DNA of 64,000 nt from Hymenobacter gelipurpurascens (GCF_900187375.1 NZ_FYEW01000001.1:124001-188000), one strand, 5' to 3'. Counted from the first letter of the stretch, positions 18,085 to 27,790 are shown. Notes: generated by a model from the letters alone, not told the origin. A program made the numbers and translations.

Positions 18085-20277
18085 TTGTTCGTAGTGCGGA
18101 ACTACTGTCTGCTTGTGCTTTACGAACCTACTACATCCGCTCCTGTTTCGGAGGAGCCCCGCGTTCAGGCTGCCCGCCCCTGGTGGTGGCTATTGGGTGT
18201 GCTGCTCCTACTGACGGTGGGCGTAGCCGTAGCCCTGCAACTGCTTGACCCCTGGCTGCGCCAAAAGCTGGAAAAGCAGGTAGCCACCAGCAGCCACGGC
18301 CGCTACCAGCTGCGCATTGCCACGCTGCACACCAGCCTATGGAAGCGCACGGCTACCCTACGCGGCATACAGCTGCGCACCAGCAAAACCGCCCCCGATT
18401 CAGTGGGCAAGCCCCGCGCCGATTTAGTCATTGGAAGGCTTGAAGTGGCGGGCGTAGGACTGTTGGCGCTGTTGCGCAAACAGGTGGTGCCCATTGATAG
18501 CATTGTGCTGGATTCTGTAGGCCTACGCCTGGCGTCGCTACCGGCTGCCGGCAAAAGCCCTTCGAAACCGCTCCACCAGCAGCTGCCTTTGGATGGGGTG
18601 CGCGTAGGCCTGTTCCGCCTGGGGCATGTACACGGAAGCTACGGCCCAGCCCAACAGCCTACGGTACAACTGGGCCGCGCCAGCCTGCAGCTGCGTGATG
18701 TGCTTCTGAGTGCCACTGGCGCCGCCGACTCGCAGCGAGTGGCCTACGCCACTACCGTGGCCGCTGATGTGCATGGCCTGACTCTGCAGGTGCCGGAGCA
18801 CCGGGTGCAGCTGCTGCACGCCGGCTTTTCCTCCACTCAGCAGCGCCTCACCCTCGATTCGGTGGTGGTGCATCCGCAGAAGCCCATCAACAACCAGCGC
18901 GACAAAACGGCTCGTATCAGTCTGGCACTGCCTCGGCTGGAGTTGACGGGCCTGAACGCCGCCCAGCTCGCCCATCAGCATTTCCGGGCCGATACTTTGC
19001 GGCTTACCGGGCCCCGCCTGGCCCTCACCCTACCAACCGTGAAACCTGCTTCTTTGCATGTGCTGCTGGCGCCTTATCTGCAGCAGATGCGCCTGAAGCG
19101 GCTGGAAATGACGGGCGGCAGCCTGCGGGTAGCGGGGCTGGAGCAGGCGCCGGTAATAAGCAATGTGCGCGCCTTCGCTACCAATATTCAGGTGCTGCCT
19201 TATAAGCGCCCAACCAACACACTTTACTACGCCGAAGCCTGGTCCATCCGGACGGGGCTTGCCGTCATGACCTTCAATGCTCCGTATTACAATGCCTCGT
19301 GGCAGCAGCTCCAGCTGGATAGCCGGCCCGGCACCTTGCGGCTCGTAGGCGTGAAAGTGCTGCCTACCATGTCGGCTACGGAAATGGCCCGCCGCAAAGG
19401 ACACCAGGCCGCCAACCTCATGATCCGGCTGCCGGAAGTGCTAGTGGCGGGCCTCGATTACCGCTTGGCTCAGCGGGAGCACGTGCTGCATGCTACCACC
19501 CTCACGCTGCGCAAGGCAGAAATAAACAGCAAGAACGACGGCCGGTTTCCCATCAATCCGGCTATTTCCATCATGACGCCGGAAGCGCTAGGCCAGGTGC
19601 CGTTCCGGTTTGATGTGCGCCGGATGCGGGCCGAGCAGGCTACCATCCGGATGGCCTACCGCGCCCCCCGCGACCCAGTGCCGGGTACCATGTCGATCAA
19701 CCGCCTCTCCGTTACGCTGCGCAATGTCAGTAACGAACCGCGCCGCATGAATGCCGCCACACCGCTTACGGGCGAGGCTACCGGGTGGCTGCAGAACCGT
19801 TGCTACGCCCAGGTAAAGCTGCGCGCCAATGTGCTCGACGATAGTGGCCTACACACGCTATCGGGCAGCTTCGGGCAAACCCCTTTGTCCATCCTCGACG
19901 ATATGACGGTTCCAACGCGCGGCATCCGGTTTAAGAGTGGCACCGTGCAGCACATCCGGTTTCAGATGACGCTGGACCGCACCTCGGCACGGGGCACCTT
20001 GTGGGGCCGATACTCCGATCTGAAGCTGCAGTTGCTGAACCAGAAGGAGCGCCCCGGCCTGCTGAAGCGCGTCGAGACATCCTTGGTCAACGGCATCGTT
20101 CTGCGCGACAACAACCCCCGCAAGCCCGGTAAGCCCTTGGAGCCCGGTCGGATGGATTCCAGGCGCGAACGGCGGTTTTCAGTTTTCTCCTTGTGGCGGC
20201 AGGGGCTGGTGAGTGGTATGCTGCATAGCGCCGGCGTGCCGGCTCCCCTCGCCAAGAAGCTGAGTGAGAGTGAATAG
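18085..20277 (+). CDS. AsmA-like envelope protein
   Basis: About 730 residues. The start is uncertain: TTG 18085 is the longest, but GTG 18094 or 18115 also fit, and no ATG precedes the membrane helix (WWWLLGVLLLLTVGVAVALQLL). The rest is a long periplasmic repetitive beta-structure with family-like strings (GRYQLRIATLHTSLWKRTATLRGIQL). AsmA-like and bridge-type lipid-transport proteins have this layout: one N-terminal anchor and a long beta-groove. The role in envelope lipid traffic is inferred from architecture. Confidence 0.68.
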   Translation: MFVVRNYCLLVLYEPTTSAPVSEEPRVQAARPWWWLLGVLLLLTVGVAVALQLLDPWLRQKLEKQVATSSHGRYQLRIATLHTSLWKRTATLRGIQLRTSKTAPDSVGKPRADLVIGRLEVAGVGLLALLRKQVVPIDSIVLDSVGLRLASLPAAGKSPSKPLHQQLPLDGVRVGLFRLGHVHGSYGPAQQPTVQLGRASLQLRDVLLSATGAADSQRVAYATTVAADVHGLTLQVPEHRVQLLHAGFSSTQQRLTLDSVVVHPQKPINNQRDKTARISLALPRLELTGLNAAQLAHQHFRADTLRLTGPRLALTLPTVKPASLHVLLAPYLQQMRLKRLEMTGGSLRVAGLEQAPVISNVRAFATNIQVLPYKRPTNTLYYAEAWSIRTGLAVMTFNAPYYNASWQQLQLDSRPGTLRLVGVKVLPTMSATEMARRKGHQAANLMIRLPEVLVAGLDYRLAQREHVLHATTLTLRKAEINSKNDGRFPINPAISIMTPEALGQVPFRFDVRRMRAEQATIRMAYRAPRDPVPGTMSINRLSVTLRNVSNEPRRMNAATPLTGEATGWLQNRCYAQVKLRANVLDDSGLHTLSGSFGQTPLSILDDMTVPTRGIRFKSGTVQHIRFQMTLDRTSARGTLWGRYSDLKLQLLNQKERPGLLKRVETSLVNGIVLRDNNPRKPGKPLEPGRMDSRRERRFSVFSLWRQGLVSGMLHSAGVPAPLAKKLSESE

Positions 20278-20437
20278 TACCCGGAAAGTTGATATTTTTA
20301 CAGGAACACTACGTGCGTATAAGTACGCAGCATCGTCCGTTATATGCGTATTTCAAGGCCTTGGCGGAACATTTGCTGGCCTGCCATCGTCGTAAGAAGG
20401 AAAAGGGTTTGAGTCCTTTTTTGCTTTCCGCTTCGCT

Positions 20438-21088
20438 ATGATTCGTATCATTTTAGTTGATGACCACACTATAATCCGGGATGGTGTCCGGGCGTTATTA
20501 TCTGATCAGGAAGGGATTGAAGTAGTGGGCGGCGCCGGCAACGGTCAGGAACTGCTTGACCTTCTGGCCCATACGCCCGCCGATGTAGTGCTCATGGATA
20601 TCAATATGCCCGTGATGGACGGGGTAGAGGCAACCCAGCAGCTGCAAGCGCAGTTTCCGCAGGTGCGCGTGCTGGCTCTCTCCATGCTCGACCACGAGGA
20701 ATATGTGAACCGCATGTTTGAGGCCGGTGCCTTGGGCTATGTGCTCAAGAACGCCGGCAAGATGGAAATCGTGTACGCCATCCGGACGGTGGCTTTGGGA
20801 AAACAGTTTTTGTGCGCCGAGCTGGGTGTCAAGTTCCTGTCCAGGCTCATGCAGGCTCCCGCGCTGGATACCACCATTTCCCCTAAAAAAACCGACTCCC
20901 TGTCGAAGCGCGAAACCGAGGTGCTGCAACTGATTGCGGAAGGCCTGACCAACGCGGAAATAGCCGATAAGCTTTTCACCAGCAAGCGCACCATCGAAAC
21001 GCACCGCCAGAATATCATTGAGAAGACCCAGGCCAAGAACACCGCCGCCCTCATCAGCTACGCGGTGCGCCAGGGCCTGCTCGACTAG
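20438..21088 (+). CDS. NarL/FixJ-type response regulator
   Basis: 216 residues. Receiver with Asp8-Asp9 and phospho-acceptor Asp54 (VVLMDINMPVMDG); conserved Lys in GYVLKNAGK. The C-terminal LuxR-type HTH is SLSKRETEVLQLIAEGLTNAEIADKLFTSKRTIETH. Such regulators pair with HisKA_3 kinases; the PAS kinase at 23548 has that type of domain and is the nearest candidate. A very strong terminator closes the unit. Confidence 0.93.
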   Translation: MIRIILVDDHTIIRDGVRALLSDQEGIEVVGGAGNGQELLDLLAHTPADVVLMDINMPVMDGVEATQQLQAQFPQVRVLALSMLDHEEYVNRMFEAGALGYVLKNAGKMEIVYAIRTVALGKQFLCAELGVKFLSRLMQAPALDTTISPKKTDSLSKRETEVLQLIAEGLTNAEIADKLFTSKRTIETHRQNIIEKTQAKNTAALISYAVRQGLLD

Positions 21089-21106
21089 CCTTCTCAACTA
21101 CTGCTC

Positions 21107-21177
21107 AAAACGCCACCAGCTCGGGGCGGCGGCTCGCTAGGCCACTAGCAGCTGCCGCCCCGAGCTGGTGGCGTTTT
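21107..21177 (+). terminator. Long hairpin terminator carrying a CTAGGCCAC motif in its loop
   Basis: A perfect stem of about 24 bp begins AAAACGCCACCAGCTCGGGG and closes with CCCCGAGCTGGTGGCGTTTT. The loop region contains CTAGGCCACTAG (motif at 21137). Confidence 0.92.
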
Positions 21178-21346
21178 CAAGAAAGCTCAGAAAGAACGTG
21201 AAAGGGAGGGCGCAGGCGCTGGTCGGCCGTTAACCAGCCTGGCACTCAGCTGATGCAGGCTGGTAGGCTGCAGAATGCATGGATAGGTGAGGGGCGAAGC
21301 CAAACATCAGGGAGCGGCAGGGCCGGGTGGGAAAGGAATGCTTGGC

Positions 21347-21790
21347 TTAGCCATGGCGGAACAGGGCCACCCCTGACTTAGCTCCCGATACGTTGACATT
21401 GCCCGGTTGCTTGCCCGTCAGGTAGGTAACCGGGCTCAGCAACCACGCCAGACTGGTAGCATGCAGTCGAATAAAGGAGTAGGTGCCGGTTATTTCGGCC
21501 CCGGAAAACGTGAGGAGCATGCGGCCCGAAGCTATGGCCGCGCGTAGGCCACCACCCGTAGCAGGGAAAGGCTCGTAGGCCTGCTGGCAGGGCCCTTGCG
21601 CAACCAAAGCGGGAAGCTGAAGAGCTTCAGTTGACTCCAGCAACAAGCTGCGCTCCAGCTTGCCCGTAGCTTTCCGGCCCGCCATAGTTGGCAACACCCA
21701 GTGCATGTACGGACGCTGCCGAACAAGCAAAATCAGATGCTGCAACGAATCAGCAGGGCCTCCATACAATGCAAATCGGATACCTGACAT
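21347..21790 (-). CDS. Hypothetical protein, possibly related to the LigD phosphoesterase domain
   Basis: 147 residues from ATG 21790. The region GLRAAIASGRMLLTFSGAEI followed by GTYSFIRL and AWLL resembles the end of the 3'-phosphoesterase domain of LigD-type repair proteins (LKG.F.LVR...WLL). The metal-binding histidines of that domain are not visible, so this is at best a diverged or inactive relative. Single-gene unit. Confidence 0.5.
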   Translation of the reverse strand: MSGIRFALYGGPADSLQHLILLVRQRPYMHWVLPTMAGRKATGKLERSLLLESTEALQLPALVAQGPCQQAYEPFPATGGGLRAAIASGRMLLTFSGAEITGTYSFIRLHATSLAWLLSPVTYLTGKQPGNVNVSGAKSGVALFRHG

Positions 21791-21926
21791 ACAGAGAACA
21801 CGGAAGAGGAGAGGAAGAACAGAACAGAACAGACAAAAGCCCCGGAATAATCCGAGGCCTTATCATAGTGCGACAATAACCAAAGAAGCAGCCTACGTAG
21901 TAGTCAGCGAAGGTTAAGAGGGCATA

Positions 21927-22175
21927 TTAGCGGCTGGCGCTAGTACTCGCACGGCTGGTGGTGCGGCTGGCCTGGCCTCCCTTTCGGCCGGCGGCGCGGG
22001 CTTCTTCCGACGTGAAACGGTGCCCACGGCCACTCTCATGCGAAGCCCGTCCGCCTTCGCTGGCGATGCGGCGCTGCATTTCGGGGTCCATGCTGGCGAA
22101 ACCACGCTTGCTGGTATTGTTGGCAGCCTTAGGTGCGGCAGAAGTATTGGGCAGGTTTTTCGATGTGGTGGCCAT
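21927..22175 (-). CDS. KGG-repeat stress-type small protein
   Basis: 82 residues, hydrophilic, rich in Ala, Ser, Arg and Gly. It has two degenerate copies of the stress-induced KGG motif (MQRRIASEGGRASHESGRG and EARAAGRKGGQASR), as in GsiB and Con-10-like proteins linked to general stress and desiccation. There are no catalytic features. The assignment rests on the repeats. Confidence 0.82.
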   Translation of the reverse strand: MATTSKNLPNTSAAPKAANNTSKRGFASMDPEMQRRIASEGGRASHESGRGHRFTSEEARAAGRKGGQASRTTSRASTSASR

Positions 22176-22290
22176 GGTGAGGGGGATGAAATGAGTAGTA
22201 TTTAAATCTACTCTTTCAACGGCGCCCGGCCATGCATCAGTTGCCTTTTAACTTGCGAAATAGGGCGTTAAACGCGTAAATGGTATGTTT

Positions 22291-22346
22291 TACGGATGAG
22301 TTGTGCTACTAATACGGATGAGCTCTGCTACTAATACGGATGAGCT
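22291..22346. repeat. 22-bp direct tandem repeat, about 2.6 copies
   Basis: Units start at 22291, 22313 and 22335 with TACGGATGAG; the first two end GCTACTAA. Units one and two differ at a few positions and the third is cut off. They lie directly behind the end of the CheB remnant. Confidence 0.85.
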
Positions 22347-22355
22347 TTTGCGTGC

Positions 22356-23099
22356 CTACTGAACAGCTTCGGTGGGCTGCGCGCCGGACTTTGTCTGCTT
22401 GCCTCCCGTGGCGCTGCTCAGCAGGAAATCGCGCAGCCGATTGATGTGCTGCTTAAGCTCCTCCACACGTTCATGCTGCTTCTCACTCCACTCTGCCGAG
22501 CCGTGCTAAGCCATGCTGGTCAGGAGGTTTTTGCGCTCCTCCATCATCCGGATTGCCACCCACAAGGTTTCTTCCAGCGGGGCCTGCCCGGCTTCCAGCA
22601 GTGCCTCGGCCGAAAAAGCGTGCCGCGTGTGGCAGCGGTAGCGCAACACGTTGCCAGACTTCATTTCCCATAACGAGCCCCCGCAGTCTAGGCAGGTAAG
22701 CGTGACCTGTTGCCCAATTCTCTCTATTTCCTCGGCTGTTCCCACAACACGTTCCGCAATAGCAGCTTCCGCTTGAAGATCGTTTGGAATAGCCAGCTGG
22801 GGGTGGCGAGCCGAAGAATGCCGGGTAAGCTGCACCAGCAAGGCCCTCATCTCGGCCAGCGGCACCGAGTAGTCTATATCTACGTTGCGCAGGGCACTTT
22901 CGGGCATGCTGGAAAACTCCGCATCGGCGGGATTCTGCACCACCGCCGTTCCTCCACACCGCTTGATAAAGTCTAGGCCAGCGGTACCATCGTGCAGCAT
23001 ACCCGTGAGCACTACCCCAATTACATGAGAGCCATAGGTAACTGCCGCCGACCGGAACAAGGCATCGGCGGCTGAGCGGAAACTGTTTTCACGGGGGCC
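22356..23099 (-). pseudogene. CheB methylesterase, 3' remnant with an in-frame amber codon
   Basis: The sequence begins at NGPRENSFRSAADALFRSAA, about the middle of a CheB catalytic domain, and runs through VLTGMLHDGTAG (the catalytic Asp region) into the usual C-terminal zinc-type region (CLDCGG...YRCHTRHAFSAEALL...ALEE-like). The half that holds the catalytic Ser and His is missing. TAG at 22506-22508 interrupts the frame, which continues with HGSAEWSEKQHERVEELKQ to TAG at 22356. A short open frame to 23201 supplies only unrelated residues upstream. CheB-type enzymes remove methyl groups from chemoreceptors; this copy cannot. Confidence 0.82.
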
Positions 23100-23102
23100 G
23101 TT

Positions 23103-23412
23103 GGCTACCACAGCGCCGACGAGGAGCTGCAAAGCACAAACGAGGAGGCCATGACCAACCGATGCCGAAAAAGTGAAAGGCCAGCCCCTCAGTATCCTCA
23201 ACGGCGGGGCCTGGAGCCAGCCGGAACTACAACGCCGGCTTTTGTTGCTGCTGACGGCCGAGGCCCTGCAGCTCGATGATCTGGAGCTGGAAGCCGATTT
23301 TATGCCCGTAGGCCACCACCAGGTGCGGGTATATGGGCGGCGTATTATGAGCGAAGGCAGTCAAACAGAACGTATTCTGCTCAGCATCGAGCTGATTGCT
23401 GGTAAGGCATAA
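23103..23412 (+). pseudogene. CheR/CheB-fusion PAS kinase, 3' remnant
   Basis: Plus-strand fragments of a CheB-CheR-PAS fusion. YHSADEELQSTNEEA (from about 23112) is the hallmark coiled-coil after a CheR domain. After a frame change and gap, DAEKVKGQPLSILNGGAWSQ onward matches the PAS unit that follows it (family form EGRPLYELGNGQWDIPELRR), through LILLAIE-like ILLSIELI to a TAA at 23412. The CheB and CheR parts are absent. It abuts the opposite-strand CheB remnant at about 23100. Confidence 0.72.
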
Positions 23413-23547
23413 CTTGTTGATTATGTTTGTGTAGGCCTGTCTGAAGGGTAGGTTTTGGAGAACGAATACACATCGCAGATTGTAGCGTATGTTGCATAGG
23501 GCCGAGAGACGCCTCCAAAGTAGAAGCAGCCAGCTAGTTTTTATACC

Positions 23548-26250
23548 ATGGATTTCGCACCAGATATGCCCCACCACGACCCGCAATCAGATTCGGCGCA
23601 GGCCTTGCGCCACCTACGGGATGATGCGGAGCGTAAGCGTCTGGTTGCGCAAAGCATAGAAACCAAAACGCCGGAAGAAGTCCGGCAGCTGGCTCAGGGG
23701 CTGCAGATTCATCAGATAGAGCTGGAAATGCAGCTTGAGGAATTGCAGCGGGCCCAAGTCGAGAGTGAAAGCATTCGGGCACAGTACGTCGACCTCTATG
23801 ATTTTGCCCCGATAGGCTACTGCACCCTCACCCAGGCCGGCGAAATCAGGCAGCTCAATCTCCACCTTAGCAACCTGCTAGGCCACACGCGGCGGGAATT
23901 ATTGGGCCGGAGCTTTGCCCTGTTTGTGGCACTGCCGCAGCGCAACGAGTTCAGCGAGTTTCTGGAGGCCGCCATGCAACAGGAGCAGCGCCAGTCCTGC
24001 GAGGTAGAAATTCGCTGCTCCTCCGGGACCAGCATTTTTGCCCGGCTGCAAGGACTGGCCTACACCGATGCAAATGGCGAAAGGCTCTGCCGCCTCGTGG
24101 TGCTGGATGTAACCCCCCAGCGCACAGCTACTGAGGCGCTAAAAGCAAGTGAGCTGCGCTTTCGCACCCTGTTTGAGCAAAGTGCCGATGCGGTACTACT
24201 CGTCGAGAATGGGTACTACATCGACTGCAACAATGCGGCAATGCGTCTGCTCGGGGCCACCGACAAAAGCCAGATACTGGGCAAAACCATTCAGGAAACC
24301 TCGCCGGAATTTCAGCCGAACGGACAACGCTCCAGCACCTTGGTTATGGAGTATATGTTGCGGGCTCAGCAGCAAGGCAGCTACCGGTTTGAGTGGTTGC
24401 GCAACCGCCTGACCGGAGAGGCTCTCTGGATGGAAATAGTAGTCACGCCGCTGGTAGTGGAAGGCAGTACGGTACTGCACGTGCTCTGGCGCGACATCAC
24501 GGAGCGCAAATTCAACGACCAGCGTCTGCGGGCAAGCGAGGAGCGGCTGCGGCTGGCCCTGCAGGGCTCTGCCATGGGCGTGTGGGTTTGGGATTTGAAC
24601 ACCGATGAGCTGTATTGGGACCAGCGCGCCCAGGAAATCATCGGCCACCCGTTTAATGCGAATCCGGTGTCGTTCAGCCGCCTTATGGCCGCCATTCATC
24701 CCGAAGACCTGGCCAACGCTTCGGCCGTGTTGTTGCGCGCCCGTCAAAATCAGCAGCCATTTGAGCTGGAGCACCGCGTAGTATGGCCCGATGGTACTAT
24801 TCGGTTTGTAACCACCAGCGGACAGGTGCTGCCTGTGGCGCCCGGCGAGCCTCTGCGCCTCACTGGTCTTATCCGCGACGTAACGGCCCGCTACGAGCGG
24901 GAAGAAGAGCTGGACTATAAAAACCGACTGCTAGAGCATATCGTCAATAATACGCCCGTGATACTGGGCCGCCTCACGCCGGAAGGCAAGTATCTGGAGC
25001 TGATAGGCAAAGGCTTGCGGCGCATGGAAATAGCCGATAATCAGCTGGCCAACCAGAGCATATTCGATCTTTTTCCGAACGTGTCGGAAGAGGTGAAGCC
25101 CTTGCTGGCGGGGCAGCAGGTCAGCTTTATTAGCAGGGGGCCTCACAATGACGAGATGCTGTACTTTCAGAACTACGGCTTCTTTGATGAGCAAAAGAAG
25201 CAGGCGATTCTGTTCGCTATCGACATAACGGCCTCGGAGCAGATGAAGGTGCAGCTGCATACGGAAAAGGAGTTCACGGAGCAGCTCCTGGATAGCACCG
25301 TTGACATGATTGCCGCCCTCAACCAGGAAGGCCACATAACCGCCTGGAACCATACGGCCGAAATTCAGACCGGCTTATCGGCGGAGCAGGTGCTAGGCCA
25401 CCCTCTGCGCGAGTTTCAGCTGAGTAACAACCAGACGGAGTTTTGCGCTTCCATAGATAAAGCGCTGCACGGCGAGCCTGTAACACGCCTGGGCTGGAAA
25501 GATATCATCCGGACTGGAGCGTATTACGATGTGTATCTGGTGCCCCTCTTGCGCGACAATGCGAACGTGGGGGCGCTATTGATTATGCGCGAGGCTACGG
25601 CCCGAGAAGAGCTGCTGATTGAAACAACCCGCCTGAAACTGCGCCAGCAGAAAGAGGTGCTGGATGCCATCCTGACCGCGCAGGAAGACGAGCGCCGCCG
25701 CATTGCCGAAGCCCTGCACAATGGCGTAGGCCAGTTGCTGTATGCTATTAAGCTACACTTGGAGAATACGGCCGAGCTCCCGCGCACCAATGCCGGCCTG
25801 GCCTTGCTGGACGAAGCTATTCGGGCCACCCGGGGCATTTCCTTCGAGCTTACGCCTGGTGTGCTGGAAGACTTTGGGCTGGAAACGGCCCTGAAGGAAC
25901 TGGTGAAGCGCATCCCCAAGCCCCCCATCCGGCTGCACTGTGATATTCCGCGCAACCTGCCCCGGACCATTCAGGTGGCGCTGTACCGCATTGTGCAGGA
26001 GCTGCTCAATAATATCATGAAGCACGCCAAAGCCGGTGAGGTATTCGTGTACCTGGAGCAGGTAGACCAGCAGCTGCATCTGAGCGTGGAAGATGATGGC
26101 ATCGGCTTCGAGTACCAACAAACCACGCCTTCCAAAGGCATTGGCCTGAGCAGTATCCGCAACCGGGTAGAGCTCCTGAACGGGCACTTCACCATTCAGT
26201 CGCGGCCGGGCCACGGAACTATTGTGACCATACAAGTGCCCCTGGCCTAG
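23548..26250 (+). CDS. Multi-PAS sensor histidine kinase (HisKA_3 class)
   Basis: 900 residues, cytosolic. An N-terminal helical region (RQLAQGLQIHQIELEMQLEELQRAQ) is followed by five PAS-type units (about 80-195, 205-325, 335-460, 470-570, 585-700). HisKA_3 carries acceptor His724 in EDERRRIAEALHNGVGQ, then a HATPase with VQELLNNIMKHAKA, DDGIGF and GIGLSSIRNRVELL. The EALHNGVGQ form is the Bacteroidota NarX-like H-box. The orphan NarL-type regulator at 20438 is a candidate partner. It replaces or neighbours a lost CheB/CheR locus. Two in-frame iterated motifs (23878, 25393). Confidence 0.92.
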   Translation: MDFAPDMPHHDPQSDSAQALRHLRDDAERKRLVAQSIETKTPEEVRQLAQGLQIHQIELEMQLEELQRAQVESESIRAQYVDLYDFAPIGYCTLTQAGEIRQLNLHLSNLLGHTRRELLGRSFALFVALPQRNEFSEFLEAAMQQEQRQSCEVEIRCSSGTSIFARLQGLAYTDANGERLCRLVVLDVTPQRTATEALKASELRFRTLFEQSADAVLLVENGYYIDCNNAAMRLLGATDKSQILGKTIQETSPEFQPNGQRSSTLVMEYMLRAQQQGSYRFEWLRNRLTGEALWMEIVVTPLVVEGSTVLHVLWRDITERKFNDQRLRASEERLRLALQGSAMGVWVWDLNTDELYWDQRAQEIIGHPFNANPVSFSRLMAAIHPEDLANASAVLLRARQNQQPFELEHRVVWPDGTIRFVTTSGQVLPVAPGEPLRLTGLIRDVTARYEREEELDYKNRLLEHIVNNTPVILGRLTPEGKYLELIGKGLRRMEIADNQLANQSIFDLFPNVSEEVKPLLAGQQVSFISRGPHNDEMLYFQNYGFFDEQKKQAILFAIDITASEQMKVQLHTEKEFTEQLLDSTVDMIAALNQEGHITAWNHTAEIQTGLSAEQVLGHPLREFQLSNNQTEFCASIDKALHGEPVTRLGWKDIIRTGAYYDVYLVPLLRDNANVGALLIMREATAREELLIETTRLKLRQQKEVLDAILTAQEDERRRIAEALHNGVGQLLYAIKLHLENTAELPRTNAGLALLDEAIRATRGISFELTPGVLEDFGLETALKELVKRIPKPPIRLHCDIPRNLPRTIQVALYRIVQELLNNIMKHAKAGEVFVYLEQVDQQLHLSVEDDGIGFEYQQTTPSKGIGLSSIRNRVELLNGHFTIQSRPGHGTIVTIQVPLA

Positions 26251-26531
26251 CGAATGGCAGCAGTAGGCTCATTATGAGATAAATACGGACAATAATTAGG
26301 TTTTAAATTCTGAAAACACGTATTTATAACGAGTATAAGTCAAGTAGTAAGAAGTAGATTTGTTTGGACGGAAGCTAGGTTGCTGGCTTCTCAACAAAAG
26401 AGGATGTTGGGTTCAGTTGGTCTTATTAGTGGCTAACTGACAGCTGCCACAGCCTAGGCTGCCGTGGCGTAAGGATGATGGGAAAAGCACTGGTAGTGCT
26501 TGCGATGTTGAGGTAGGTTGAAGGCACTAAT

Positions 26532-26894
26532 ATGCGCGTGTATAGAGAGATTTTACCCAATAGTTTCCTGCTGATTTTAACGGGTTCCGGCGAATCGAGT
26601 GTGGCGGTGCTGCTGCTCACGGAGGCCCTGGAACAGGCCTGCCACAGCGGGAAAACCAGCATCTGGGTTGATTGCAGCCAGGTGCAGCAGTTAAGCACAC
26701 TGGAGCTGGCAGTGCTGGAGCATTACTCAACCGAGCTGCTGGTGCGGGGCATCACGCTGGTGGTATGCCACCCGCCGGATTCGCTCTCAACCGCGCTGCC
26801 CAAGGCACATCTGCTGCTGGCGCCCTCCCTGCTGGATGCGGAGCTGCAATGCCGCTCGGCCGCTATGCAGCCGCCTTGGCCGCTGGCCGCCTAG
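26532..26894 (+). CDS. STAS-like domain protein
   Basis: 120 residues from ATG 26532. KTSIWVDCSQVQQLSTLELA, then VLEHYSTELLVRGITLVVCHPP, gives the beta-alpha pattern of a STAS (anti-sigma antagonist type) domain, in which the loop Ser can be phosphorylated. Here the loop has Ser-Thr. Its placement among sensor proteins supports a signalling role; the partner is unknown. The TAG stop lies in CTAGGCCAC. Confidence 0.62.
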   Translation: MRVYREILPNSFLLILTGSGESSVAVLLLTEALEQACHSGKTSIWVDCSQVQQLSTLELAVLEHYSTELLVRGITLVVCHPPDSLSTALPKAHLLLAPSLLDAELQCRSAAMQPPWPLAA

Positions 26895-27408
26895 GCCACC
26901 CGGCAGCCCCCAGCTTCCCCCTGAGCTGGCTGTTATCGGAGAGGCAACGGTAGTGGCGGGGCGCCCCAGGTGGCCTATAGTACAGGGTAGCAAGCCGCCC
27001 CCACCCACGCCAGGGAAGCAGGGTAACGGGCAGGAGGTGCACCAAGTGTTGATATTTTTTAAGAAATTCAGGCCAGAATGCCAGGCGGGCGCTCTGGCCT
27101 GAGCCTTTTTCTCTCGCTACTTCTCCCGCTGGCTTTCGCGAGGGGCAGCAGGATAAGCGTCAAGCTATCAGGGAGAAGCGCTGGTTTTTCTTGGATTTGA
27201 ACAAGCACAAGTAACTCTGGCGCTGAACCAGGCAAGGCAAATTTCGCACCCGACCTAACCTGGATGTACGCAGTAAAATGCACACGGCCTCTTACTGCCA
27301 ATGAACTCTTTCCTGAATATATAGCTTCTTAAAGCCCTGCCAGCTCCCAGCTGAACAGTAGGGGGCACGTGTGCCTGCTGCTTTCCTTCGGGATACTTAC
27401 TTTATTCT
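26895..27408. other. 514-bp gap with one hairpin
   Basis: No plausible gene on either strand. A GC-rich first part is followed by a hairpin near 27068-27110 (CAGGCCAGA...TCTGGCCTG followed by CCTTTTT) that may terminate the STAS-like transcript. The last 100 bp before 27409 is A/T-richer and may hold the next promoter. Confidence 0.5.
27068..27110 (+). terminator. Possible terminator
   Basis: TCAGGCCAGA and TCTGGCCTGA form a 10-bp stem around a GC-rich loop, followed by GCCTTTTTC. Confidence 0.55.
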
Positions 27409-27774
27409 ATGTCTGAACCACTTTTTGACATTAACCTGCAACAGTTTCCCGACGAGTATCTGACGGGGGAGTGGTGTGTTGCGGATCGGATTCTAAACCG
27501 AACCGACCCTACTACTTCTCTGGCGCAGGCTACGTTTTTTCGGCTTCAGCCCGGTTCCATGCAAATTGAAACGCCTAGCCTCCAGGACCACGGAAACTGG
27601 TCGGTGGAACGCGATGCCTTGCTGAACCGCCCGTACCTGGAGCTGCAGCTCGCCGCCGAGAAAACCCGTGCCCTCGTTACGCGCCTGCGCCGCTCCGTGG
27701 ATGGGCAACACAGCCAGTTGAATTTATACTTTCAATCGGGGATGGAGCTGCAGTTAGCGCAGCCCTCCTGCTAA
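27409..27774 (+). CDS. Hypothetical protein upstream of a solo PAS gene
   Basis: 121 residues from ATG 27409. Soluble, mixed alpha/beta, with no signal peptide: FPDEYLTGEWCVADRIL...FFRLQPGSMQIETPS. The GEW...FR pattern faintly recalls lipocalin-like small proteins but I would not assign it. It ends 16 bp before the PAS gene, so the two are probably cotranscribed. Confidence 0.62.
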   Translation: MSEPLFDINLQQFPDEYLTGEWCVADRILNRTDPTTSLAQATFFRLQPGSMQIETPSLQDHGNWSVERDALLNRPYLELQLAAEKTRALVTRLRRSVDGQHSQLNLYFQSGMELQLAQPSC

Positions 27775-27790
27775 TTGCCCGTTCTTTGCG

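Noticed and set aside
15409-22508. Amber suppression to explain TAG codons inside the AraC gene and the CheB remnant
   Set aside because: Many intact genes here end in TAG (SDR, PAS, plug, 2H, STAS), so a general TAG suppressor would extend them. The CheB piece is already truncated, so ordinary gene decay is simpler.
22506-23201. A functional short CheB-like protein starting at 23201
   Set aside because: The residues before NGPRENS are read from the opposite-strand CheR remnant, and the catalytic Ser and His are missing.
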